Source: Spongilla lacustris (lineage: Eukaryota > Porifera > Demospongiae > Spongillida > Spongillidae). From it: a stretch of 64,000 nucleotides of DNA. The first letter of the stretch is position 1. Every line of letters begins with the position of its first letter. The stretch covers positions 9,716,309 to 9,780,308 of the forward strand of contig OX442417.1 in the NCBI GenBank assembly GCA_949361645.1, given 5' to 3'. Made by a program: the position numbers and the translations under genes. Positions 22,311-32,739 of the stretch are shown in pieces. Under the pieces are notes generated by a model that was not told where the DNA came from, did no database searches, and saw nothing but the letters and a program-made list of their open reading frames with translations.

Positions 22311-22709
22311 GGTCTGGTGATGATGTGGGAATAGGCATGATACTGTAATGTCTGCTATGCATAACGGACAATATAGGTACCCTCACCCTGGAGAGACCAT
22401 TAATATATATTGTCTGATCACTAAGGTGGAGGGCATGATGTAGATGGCAAAGATAATTTCTTTGATCCAAATGTCAAGGAGCATACCACCAACCACACAT
22501 ACAGCTGAATGACTGTATGGTATATCTGGTAGCTCTCTCCTTGTAGATTGCTGTGTGTCTTCTTGTCACTGTAGAGCAATCATGTGTGTCTAGCAGTAGC
22601 ATGCATGGTATGTGGGGGCATGAGTGTGGGAGGATGCACATTAAAGATGAGTGATGTACAATTAGTCATGTGGATGTGTGCATCGCTGGGTACATATAGT
22701 GTTAATCAT

Positions 22710-22750
22710 TGTGTGTGTGTGTGTGTGTGTGTACATGTGTGTGTGTGTGT
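22710..22750. repeat. (GT)n microsatellite
   Basis: Two GT runs separated by ACAT. Confidence 0.9.
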
Positions 22751-23265
22751 CCATGTCAGTCATTATGCACCACACCAAGTGATGGTCCAATCTGCCAGGT
22801 CTGTGTCTTACCATTAAACACCTGAACAGCAGCCAAGGTATTCCCACATCATCACCAGACCACCTCCACTAACACCAAACTACACAGCACTCCTACACCC
22901 TAACATCATTTCGGACATGATGGACCACCTCCCTCCTCTTCACACCCTCACCTTCATACTCCACACATCAGCACCTATGTACCCCACACCTTTGCTCATG
23001 ATGTAAAAAAAGTCTTTCTGCTAGTACTAAAAGGGAGGCTATTACCCTGTCCCCCACCACCCTGCTATTACCCCATGTAACTCAATTGCTCAGAAAAAGC
23101 CAGACCACTGACGAAAGTGCCCCTTTGTGAACTGCACAAGCGCAACACCACCGTGTGCATCAAGTCATATATGATTTAGACACAAGTTAAGCAGACCCCA
23201 TCACCATGGTAGGGGCATAGATTTGTCCATAACTCACATAGAAGTGTTGGTTTTAAAAAAACTTG

Positions 23266-23275
23266 CACGCACACG

Positions 23276-23307
<32 letters not shown>

Positions 23308-23308
23308 C
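23266..23308. repeat. (CA)n microsatellite
   Basis: CA run with CG interruptions. Confidence 0.9.
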
Positions 23309-23315
23309 CCCCTTT

Positions 23316-23371
23316 TGTATCCTCTGCTTAATACGCCCCCCCTAACTCACAATCCTGGATCCGCCACTGGT
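23316..23371. mobile_element. hAT-like MITE terminus
   Basis: On the minus strand it reads CAGTGGCGGATCCAGGATTG then a G run, the same end as the element at 1.2-2.07 kb. The other end was not located. Confidence 0.5.
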
Positions 23372-24619
23372 GGAGGTGAAGCAGTTCTCAGAGTGTAACC
23401 ATTCATGATGGGAACGAATTACCCAATGACTAGCAACTTCCAATTCCATGCATGGTTACATCATTGTAGAATATGATGAATTTGCTTGGTTGGGCTGTAC
23501 AAATGTCAATGGTTATGGATGCTGAGGCTGGCTATGTCATGATAACCTTATTCCATCCACCTTTACCTTTCTAGAACCCTCCCCCCACCCACTTTCTTGG
23601 TGTGGACATTTGGGCCAAAACTGCACACTAAGTTTAGATTAATGTATTGCAACATAGGACTGACACAAAGACTTCAGCAACCATACTGAGGACAACATAT
23701 GGGTGCTGTTGAATATATCAATCAACTTAAAATGAATAATGAAAAATTGTATTTTTCTTTCAAACCAAAAATAAGCCAATATTTATGCATGGACTTTGTT
23801 TTCACAAATTTACAAAGGGATTTTAAATTTTAAAAGTGGATTAGTAAAATACAGTTGTCAGAACTCACAGAAAATAATCCGCTTTTTTATTTTTTAAATC
23901 TGGGCTCAAGTCTTGCCCGTTTTTCAGAGAAGCTGATTTGTATTGTTTGCCATACATGCATGCATGCAGTAACGATCAAGTTGCATGTTGATGTTTTAGT
24001 GTCCTGTACAAAAGAATATAAGAGTGTCTAGTACTTTCGCCTCACAGTTATCCTTACATGGACCTATAGGTGAACACCTTTTCCTTGCCTGTGATGAGGA
24101 TGACCATATTCTATGCATGTGAATCTGATAATATTATTGTGGCAACCAAATATTTACGCGATCGTCTTAAAATAGATCTTGAAGTGAGAGCCTGTCCAGG
24201 GTAACTTGACTGTAAGGCCTGATGCTTTAGGTTTCCGAGCATTTAGTAACAATATTAGTAATGTGATGCAATATTCATTCATTTATGTATTCTTAGTTAT
24301 ATAATGAAATTATTGTATTTTAAATTTTTTAATTTGATTTAATATTAGCGGTCGGGTGCTGAACAGCTGAACGACTCGTAGACATGACATGCTTGATTTG
24401 GTTAGGTGTGGGCCTTACAAGTCGTCCTTTCTCAGCAATATCAACGTAAGTCATTCCACGGGGTCATGTGAATTCTTTGAGTGTCTGCAATCCATACACC
24501 ACGTGAAGGCATGATAATTTGCGGGGCGCATGGCTTCAAAAATGTGAGGGCCTCTGTAAGGGGTGCTCCGTAGCATATATAGCCATACATGTAGGTCTGG
24601 TGTATTGCTTCGTTCTAGG
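23372..24619. other. Non-coding stretch
   Basis: AT-rich; no exon, RNA or clear repeat recognised. Confidence 0.35.
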
Positions 24620-24875
24620 CCTACATGCAGCCAATTCGCTTATTAGGGATACGGAGCAGTTGGCGAGGTAATCTGGACCAAGGACGTTGCGCAGTACATC
24701 GGGGCTGGCTCCAGTCCGTACCACTGTGCGGTCACGTACAAATCGGGCACGGGAAGCAGTCTGTTCTTCAACGTTACCATGCAATGACGGTGACCTGGGG
24801 AGCTACACATGTACCGCGCAAATCTCATTCCAATTGTGACATGCCCAGCAACTGTTCGAGTACTCAAAGCTGGTG
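24620..24875 (+). pseudogene. Ig-like receptor exon remnant
   Basis: One plus frame reads GAVGEVIWTKDV...SSPYHCAVTYKSGTG then SLFFNVTMQ. After a frame break another reads NDGDLGSYTCTAQISF. The W...Y-C pattern and D-G-D-L-G-S-Y-T-C are the core and F-strand of Ig domains. The frame break and a downstream stop make it a broken exon. It fits with other Ig/FN3 pieces at 25.8 and 30.5 kb on the same strand. Confidence 0.45.
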
Positions 24876-24887
24876 CGTACATGCGTG

Positions 24888-24889
<2 letters not shown>

Positions 24890-24928
<39 letters not shown>
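24890..24928. repeat. (GT)n microsatellite
   Basis: About 39 bp of uninterrupted GT. Confidence 0.9.
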
Positions 24929-24930
<2 letters not shown>

Positions 24931-25245
24931 ATGTGTGTGTATGCACTGTAATATGTATGTTTATATATGCATGTGTGTGTAGACATTACTTCAGCTTTCC
25001 AGGGACATTTAATGGTTTTGCCACATTGTACAAGTCATTATCTGTTTAGGTCGAAGCTTGAAGACCTAACTGCATTCGCTGCTCTTATAGTAGCTTTTCA
25101 AATTGGATATACCCAATATGTTTAACGTGGCTAAATCATTAGATATTAATCGTCTGTGGTGAAATACATGCCTTTAATTTTCTGTATAATGAATCTGTCA
25201 TACCATTTTGTTCAGTAAAAGTCCTTACCTGTTTGGGCTCAAGCA

Positions 25246-25560
25246 GGGCCGAATACAGGACTTTATATGTTAGGGGGGTATATTGGAGGGGGAGGGGGAG
25301 GCGTGGTGTTGTTGCTCCAAACAAGCAACAGAAGTGCACTAAGCCATCCTCAGTGGGAGAAAACCACAGCCACTTTTTATTATTTGCACTTTGGAATTAG
25401 ATGATTAAAATATGCATGAAACATATATGTACATGTACCTGTAACTCACAATTCACTTATAAACATCCATGGAGTTGTCAGCTATATACAGTAGCTGTCA
25501 TCAATGTCACTATTATTCGAATCTCTGCTGAGTTTGCCAACGAACTTTTTAAAGGCAGTA
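25246..25560. mobile_element. hAT-like MITE, partial copy
   Basis: CAGGGCCGAATACAGGACTT, a G run and an inner block with CCACTTTTTATTATTTGCAC, then GTCAGCTATATACAG match the left half of the element at 1204. The right end is missing. Confidence 0.5.
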
Positions 25561-25819
25561 TTTAATAAAGGGGTTTACATATATACTAATACAAATATCC
25601 CAGCGCGTAGCACGGAAGCTCTGTGGTACTGTTCAATCTCTTTTTCATCATGAACTTGTATGCACGTGCACGCTTGCAGATAAATGAATTAGATTGTTGA
25701 TTTAACATGCATAGATCTGCATGTATATTAATGGCCATTTCCTTCCTTCTTCCCCTCCTCCATCACTTTCACTTTTGATCCATCCACCACCCCCTCCCTC
25801 CCTGCCCCTCCTCCATTCC

Positions 25820-26045
25820 CTCCCACAGTCATAACATCGGGTTCCCAGGCCATGTTACAGTGTATGGCTACCCAGCGCTGACAGATGTGACCATCCCGCG
25901 AGGCACCAGCACATCTAACACCTCCCCTCCACACAACTACATATCCTGGGGGCTACCTCTTCAACACAGCCACTTATGGGATGTCCTACAACCTTCCAGT
26001 GCAAAGCAACCAATGGGTTTGGAGCAACCACATTTCAAGTGATGA
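25820..26045 (+). pseudogene. Ig-like receptor exon remnant
   Basis: Preceded by an acceptor-like CCTCCCACAG. The first frame reads ITSGSQAMLQCMATQ then stops; the distal part, in another frame, reads TTFQCKATNGFGATTFQV. Both Cys-bearing strands of an Ig domain are visible, but the frames no longer agree. Confidence 0.45.
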
Positions 26046-26519
26046 CATGTTCAGTAGAGTGGTGTATGTGTTGTGTGCATGTGTGTGCAGGTTTGTGTTA
26101 GCATACATGTATGTGTGAGGGCTGTGCTAGTATGCACATGTTCTATTTACCAGATTTCACTTTCCTCACTATGAGGTTGACTGTACACATATGTACACTC
26201 TGGTGTGTAGTAATAATCAAAGCATGCCAAGCTCACAGATGACTTTTCCTAACACAAACCTGGACCTGATATAACCCAATGGTTTCTTTCAGTTGTTACA
26301 AATGCCATGCTTGGAATCTGTTTTTATTTTTCCACAAGTCTGCATGTCATGCATTTTGTACATGCACTTAGCATGTACATGTACATGTACAATGTGTGCA
26401 CACAAGAACATTCATGTAGTCATTTCTAACAGTAGGGATAAGGGGAGGGGCCTAGTACATGTATTTAGTATTGGGTAAGGGCAGGAGAGAATTCATCCTA
26501 GGAGCTGTAAATGTAAAAG
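26046..26519. other. Non-coding stretch
   Basis: GT-rich and TACATG-containing sequence between the Ig remnant and the retroelement. No gene seen. Confidence 0.3.
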
Positions 26520-29385
26520 ATTAATAATTCAACAGCGAGTTCAACCTCACCACAGTCACCAGGGCACACCGAGCTTTCAGTGCCGTGTTGTACTGTAAGT
26601 GCAGCAGCTCCAGCGTCAAGTGTACATCCTGCATATGCGTCAGGCTTAAGAGACCCTGCACAAGCTGTGAACCAAGAAAACACGATATCTGTTCAACTTC
26701 ACACCTTGCAGGGCGGAAAGGCGGATGCATCGAGTCCTCGGCAAAGCCGCCTCCCGCGATGTCCCAGCCCTCCTCCTCGCTGCCAGAGCCACCTTCCTCA
26801 TCACAACAGTGCTCAATCTTCAACATCAACACCTCCTGTAACGTCTTGATCGTCTTCCATGCCACCACAATCACCCACTTCCTCACCGCAAATGCACACT
26901 TCCCTACCGCGGACATCCCCACCTGAGCCTCCCTTTACATCGACGCAGACGTTTACTGCCTTCTTTACTACAGCAGCTGCCTCTAATGCCACAGCCATCA
27001 CAACTGCAACCTCTGCCATCACAACGGCAACCTAGTCCACCACAATCCCTTGGTCCCCCTTCCACGTCGAGATCGTGCCACCGCCCAAACCGCTCGTTTA
27101 GAAAGCAATGTCCTGTACCTGGATGCCCAGAGCGAATAGCCCCAACTACATGTACATTGTATGTGGCCATCTCATATGACTATGCATGCCCAAGGTTTAT
27201 TTCTGGGAGATGTTCTTTCTATGTAGTTGACAGAACAAGATTTATTTATTTGTCTGGGTTGCTTACAATTGGTTGTGAATTCTTAAGTGGCCACTCATTC
27301 CAGACACTGTATTTCCCCTTCTTCATCTCCAGGAGACCATGAATCCAACAATTGATTCAACTACTTTACACTGAGGTCTATCTTGACTGAAAACTCAGAC
27401 AAGGCCTGGCTGAAACTTCTTATGTTACCCAAGTGTGTGCTCTTTAAAGCGTAAAGGTAGACATCTAAAACCCACAAAGGTATCTACTCTCAGATCTCTG
27501 GTCCTAAAATGAGTTGGGAATCCTTTGGAATCGGGCTAAGGAAAAAGCCATGGCATTCCTAATCGGTATGACTCGGATCCAAAGAGAGCCATGGAGTATG
27601 CTGTAACACTAGCAAGGCTTGGTATGTACATTGTACATGTATGGGAAAACATGTCGCACTCTTCTCTCTGATGGTGTAGCCCCCAACAATGACTCAACAT
27701 GGCAAATGATCAAAGACTAGCACCCAAGTTGCCCACCCCCTCCTATCCCAGATTTGTCAACCTGCACACCTCTTTCCCTTGGCTTCAATTTTGACATAGC
27801 TTCCATCTTGCTCTCTTTCCCGAGGGGTACAGCAGCGGGACCATCTGGCCTTAGAATCCAATATCTCATTGATATCATCAACATCCCTCTGCCTATTTCT
27901 ATCAGTGCTTCCCTAAGAAGCATTGTCGACCTTTTAGCTTCAGGAAAAGTCCCAAAGAAAGTGTCGCAATTTCTAGGTGGAGCCAACCTGACGGCCTTAA
28001 ATAAATTCAAACCCAACTGCCCTGCAGACATACATGTACATGTAAGGCCCATTGCAGTAGGGGAAACCGTTAAAAGACTAACTGGAAAGTGCCTTTGCTC
28101 CCTTGTCAAAGAATAGCATGAGACTACTTCCAACCACTTCAACTTAGGGTCGCTTGTTCTGCAGGGTCTGAAAGTGCGAGATCTTCCGTCGGACCAACAC
28201 TGCAATGTTCTCTACTTCAATGAAGGTTTCCCATGCCCCACACTTGGACATTCTTGGTGCTCCCATTGCGGATTACCTGCATTGTGCTAACTTCATTTCT
28301 GCAAAGCGCAACGAGGCAGTGAAGTTGTTGTCCAAAATTAAAGACATTGCAGCTGTTGACCCTGAGGTAGCTTTTAATATTCTCCACATGTGTGTAGCCT
28401 TTTGCAAGCTGGTGCATTTTGCAAGGAGTACGCCCCCAAGCCTAGCCTTTGACCCTTTGACAGCCTTTGATGCCGAAGTCAGAGAATGTTTTGTCTTCTC
28501 CTTTGTACTGGATCTAACTGACTCTTCTTGGCAGCAGGCTCAACTGAGTCTGAAGTATGGTGGGCTTGGTCTACGTTCTGTTGCACTCCACTCTAGTGCA
28601 GCCTACATGTACATTGTATATTGCCTCAGTTTGTGCCACTGGTTGTGCTATAGCGGGTAATCACCACCTTACTCGTGCTATTGACACCTTCAGTACCCTA
28701 GTCTTTCCACAAGATACAGTGTCACACTTGACATCACCTGTTCACCAGAAAAAACTTTCTAGTTGTATTGATCTCAAATGCTTTAGGTCTCTATTGGATG
28801 CTTCCTCTGTAGCCAATAAAGTTTGCCTTCATTCTGTATCGGTGCCCCATGCTTCTTATTGGCTTACTGTGGTACCTACAATGGAGTTAGGTTTACATCT
28901 GGACCCAAGTGAGTTTTGTGTAGCAATTCGGTGGTGGTTAAGTGTGGACATCTCTAGAGGGCTCTCATGTCCTCTTTGCACTGACATAGCTTTGGACCCA
29001 CTTGGTCACCATGCAGCTACATGTACATGTACATGTAGGCGAGGGGGTGATGTGGTTCTCCGCCATAACCATCTGCGGGATGCTTTTGTCGAGCTTTGCC
29101 ATCAAGCACATTTAAGGGTAAAGGTGAGGAAGGCAGTGGTCTTACACCTGACATGTCTCACAACCGACCAGCCGATGTCTTAGTGCAAAATTGGTTGAGA
29201 CATGTGGTAACTGGGGGAAGGAGGCGGTCAACACATTTGCGCTACTGGCCCGCCGAATAGCCATGCATTCAGGGTATGCGAGGAGCAAGGTCACCCATGA
29301 CCTATACAGCAAGATGAACCTCACCTTGACAAGGTCCATTGCTCAAGCCATCCTAGTTATGGGTCTTGGTGTGTGAACTTTAGCT
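26520..29385 (+). pseudogene. Broken R2-like (RLE-type) non-LTR retrotransposon
   Basis: Same family as the element at 48.2-51.4 kb but in pieces. From 5' to 3' there is a Cys-rich CXC-like stretch (CKCSSSSVKCTSCICVRLKR), a Ser/Pro-rich part and a C2H2 start (CPVPGCPERIAP). Then come the pre-RT block (SGLRIQYLID, GANLTALNK, RPIAVGE), the thumb-like part (DILGAPIADY, QQAQLSLKYGGLGLRS), the zinc knuckle (CPLCTDIALDPLGHHAATC) and an RPADVLVQNW motif at about 29166-29195. The catalytic RT core, including the GDPLG and YLDD motifs, is deleted between about 28116 and 28150. Five insertions of TACATG type (27149, 27629, 28033, 28606, 29022) break or lengthen the frame relative to the 48-kb copy. Confidence 0.8.
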
Positions 29386-29524
29386 TGAACATATAGCAAG
29401 GTTGTATTAATGTATCAGTCTATTATTATTATTATTATTTTAATAATTCACTGAGACAAAATAATGTACCTCCATCTCTTGAGCACCCACCCCTAGAATT
29501 ACAGACTGTTCTCGTGTAGTCACA

Positions 29525-29815
29525 TACCCACTGTCCCTCTCCCTCCCCTCTGTCCCTCTCCCTCCCCTTAGTCCCTCTCCCTCCCCTCTGTCCCTCTCCC
29601 TCCCCTCTGTACCTCACCCTTCTCTCTGTACCCCCTCCCCTCTGTCCCTCTCCCTCCCCTCTGTCCCTCTCCCTCCCCTCTGTCCCTCTCCCTCCCCTCT
29701 GTCCCTCTCCCTCCCTCTGTCCTTCCCCCTCCCCTCTGTCCTTCCCCCTCCCCTCTGTCCTTCCCCCTCCCTCTGTCCCTCCCCCTCCCCTCTGTCCCTC
29801 TCCCTCCTTCATCAA
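29525..29815. repeat. 19-bp C/T-rich minisatellite
   Basis: Variable copies of CCCTCTCCCTCCCCTCTGT. A pure pyrimidine/purine strand bias over about 290 bp. Confidence 0.9.
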
Positions 29816-30524
29816 AGCTTGCACATTCTACAGGTACATATCCTGTTGTGTCATAGCAGAAGGGAGGTGTGGTCAGAAGGGTTTTTGGTTTGAGTTGTCC
29901 CATTCTGCCTCAACCAACTCTGATGAAGGGGAGTGGCCAAGTATGTACAGTCAATTTAATGAGAGATGTGTTTTGTGTCCCTTCATACATGTAGTACATG
30001 TAGGTACAGATCTGTGTGTGTGAGTGTGCACGTATTCAGATTGTTTTCTGTATGACACAGGAACTTCAAGCATATGTACATTGTACTATATTCATCATTA
30101 CCTTGCTGTTAATGGATTAAGTGTGTGTTTGGATGTTGGTACATGCCGTTTACTCACATCCTCCTCCCCCTCCCATTACATGAGAGGGGGAGGAGGGTAG
30201 TTTTGGTCCATCACATCCTGCCATTGATACCTGTCACATACCTGAGCGATATCACTTCTGTGTCATCACTGTTCTGGGCAAGGGAAAGTCAATACAGTGA
30301 ATATCACATGTACCCTCCCCCCACACATGTACTATTGCTCAGGTTAGGACAGTCAAGGGGAAAGAGTTGAGCGGGGATATGGTGGAGGGGAGGGGATGAA
30401 GATGGAGAGGAAGGGGGAGGAGGTGAGAATGGTATAGAAATGAATGCAGGATGTTCTGTAACTGATGTGTCTGCAGGTCCAAGACCTTGTATGGGTATTA
30501 TAGTGTGCTTCCCTCTTACATGTA
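29816..30524. other. Non-coding stretch with a purine/pyrimidine hairpin
   Basis: CCTCCTCCCCCTC and GAGGGGGAGGAGG at 30160-30196 form a perfect 13-bp stem with an 11-base loop. Other purine-rich tracts lie at 30360-30425. No gene. Confidence 0.5.
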
Positions 30525-30775
30525 GGTCCAAGCACAGTTACTATGGTAACAGCCACTCCAGTCTCAGCTTTGTCACATGTCATTGCATTCGTATGGAGCC
30601 CCACCCCCTATGCCTCAGGCTACCTTGTGTATGCCTATTATGGGGGCATTCACTGTCAACATCACCATGGTGACCTCTGCTAGCATCATGTGACCTGCAA
30701 GACTCCATACAGGCATACAACATCACTGGCTTCTCCGTATCACCAGCTGTGGTGGTATATGCATACTGCTGTAAG
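30525..30775 (+). pseudogene. FN3-like receptor exon remnant
   Basis: It follows a TACATGTAG acceptor-like site. The frame reads PSTVTMVTATPVSALSHV then FVWSPTPYASGYLVYAYYGG and stops; a shifted frame continues DSIQAYNITGFSVSPAVVVY and a donor-like CTGTAAG. W-x-P...G-Y-x-V-x-Y is the FN3 B-C strand pattern, and Y-N-I-T-G is the E-F strand pattern. One frame break. Confidence 0.5.
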
Positions 30776-32739
30776 TTTTTGTTACTGGGGTGTGGAGTAG
30801 CAAATTGTTTTGTTGTACAGAGCAAACATAAAATGATGATGGTGGTATGTGTGTGGTTGTGTGTTGACATTAGGGAAGAGGGCTCACATGACCTACCTGT
30901 ATGCATGCTTTATGCTACATGTATGAGGGGGGTACTATCATATGCATGATATGCTATGTAAGCACTGGATGTGTACATGTAGTGGGGCAGCTGTACCAAA
31001 TGATGAACAGAGTACTCCAACCAGCTGTGCAGTGTGAATGTCATTATGATCACACAGCCCAGGGTGGTACAGGCATGGGTGTGTGGGCGTGGCAGGGGAG
31101 GGGCACACCACTCAGTTCACATAGCTCTCTCCCTTAGTTTCTAGGACTTGATGTTGAGTATGTACTTTGGCAGTACTGGAACAAGATGGTCATGTCATCG
31201 TATATGCCAGCCTCAGCCCCAGCCTCAGAAAATCATGTATATATAATTATTGTAATATACTAGTTTGCTTGTTGCAGCTTTGCTTGCAAAATATATAATT
31301 ATTCACTACGTAAAAGAATTCACATGTGTGTACACGTTATCTCTCTCCAGCTGGAGCAGAAAGACATAAACGTATTAATAGTGTAGAGAAGGTCCAATGC
31401 AACTATATACATGCAGTACATAAGTTACTGCACGTTGTTATATTAGTTCGGCATTATATCAAGGCCGTAGACAACGGGGGTGCTTGGGGGTGCTGAAGCA
31501 CCCCCAAATTTTTTGGAGATCTTTAAAAAAAAGAAGCAGTTTTCTTGCATTGATGGTGTAAATTTTGACGTGAGTGGTATAATTACAGGTATGTGTATAA
31601 TCATGCATATAAAAAAAGAATTAAAGAAAGTATGCTTTAAGCTATTTATATTATGTGCACTTTGATGTATTTCAAAAGTCCTGCATGGACTAGGAGTATA
31701 GAATGCGCTACCCCAACTCATATCACCAACAATCGGATGCCAGTTCCTGTGAGCTCTAAGTCTGTTGCAATCCCAGAACCACACAACTATGGATATGCAC
31801 TGGTACATGTACTTGCTCAACAGCCTACCATATGCATCTACCTGTTATTAGAGATTGTGAGAGTTCTACAAATGAATGTGCTTCTACATAGATGGTCATA
31901 TATATACATACATGCATGTACTCAATGTGTCCTGCCACTGACATGGGGACACCGAATCAGCCCAAATTTAACTGATTTTCCTAAGCCTACTTCTGGGTCA
32001 CAACATTCTACATGCAACACCCGTATGGTATACTGTCCCTATACAATGCACATATAAGTTGGTTGCTAACCACACCGGGCTCAGTTTATGGTTAAAATCA
32101 AGATTTGTTGGTTTTTACTCTTCAAAATGTATTTTGGTTTTGAATTTTGAACTAGTCATTGGGAAAAAAATGTTTGCCAAATGCAATTTGAACCTACAGT
32201 CGTATATGCTTTCCGTTTCATGCACATACAGCATCCGAGATCCATCTCACCATGTCAACAGGCTTTTACAGCTACTTTTTGGGACGTGACCATGTAGCTT
32301 TGAAATACTACACCAATTACATTAACTTGGCTTCAGTACATGAACAAAAATTCATTATGACCATATTTAAGGTCAACTGATCTCTACCTTAGACTACCTA
32401 GAAAACAATATTGAATTACAAAACCACAAACCAATATGTTAGTCAGTATTGACTGCCAATCTGCCATGCAAGCAAATTAGCACACACAAAAAAATTAAAG
32501 TTCATAACATAAAGCAAACAACATCTTCCGATAGATTTGAACTCCCTGGTAGAAGGAAAAAAAAAAAAAAAAAAGGACGATTTCAAGTAAAATCAACCTC
32601 TGGATTCGAACCCAAAAAACGTGCTTCACACAAACACAAACACACACACACACAGACACTCCACCGTTTCTATATATATTAAAAGGTCCAACATTTGAGA
32701 AATATATAATAAGCACACAATTAACCCCCCTCCTGCCCC
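30776..32739. other. Non-coding stretch with a MITE end
   Basis: At 31465-31510 the sequence GGCCGTAGACAACGGGGGTG with a GGGGGTGCTGAAGCACCCCC palindrome is a common hAT-like MITE terminus. A TIR partner was not found. A run of 20 A lies at about 32556-32575. No exon recognised. Confidence 0.4.

Larger units (their letters stand above)
21898..22977. repeat. Long inverted repeat interrupted by an insertion
   Basis: 21898-22020 (GCACGTGGGTGCTGATGTGT onward) is the inverted counterpart of 22857-22977 (ending ACACATCAGCACCTATGT). The left arm breaks off at GTGGAGGTCAGC and resumes at 22311 (GGTCTGGTGATGATGTGGGA), matching TCCCACATCATCACCAGACC at about 22843. The 290-bp piece between is therefore a later insertion. 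A direct repeat GATCACTAGGGTGGAGGG-like block lies at about 21833 and 22419. Confidence 0.6.

Noticed and set aside
29435..29903. Arg/Gly/Glu-rich frames on minus
   Set aside because: Translation of the 19-bp C/T minisatellite, not a gene.
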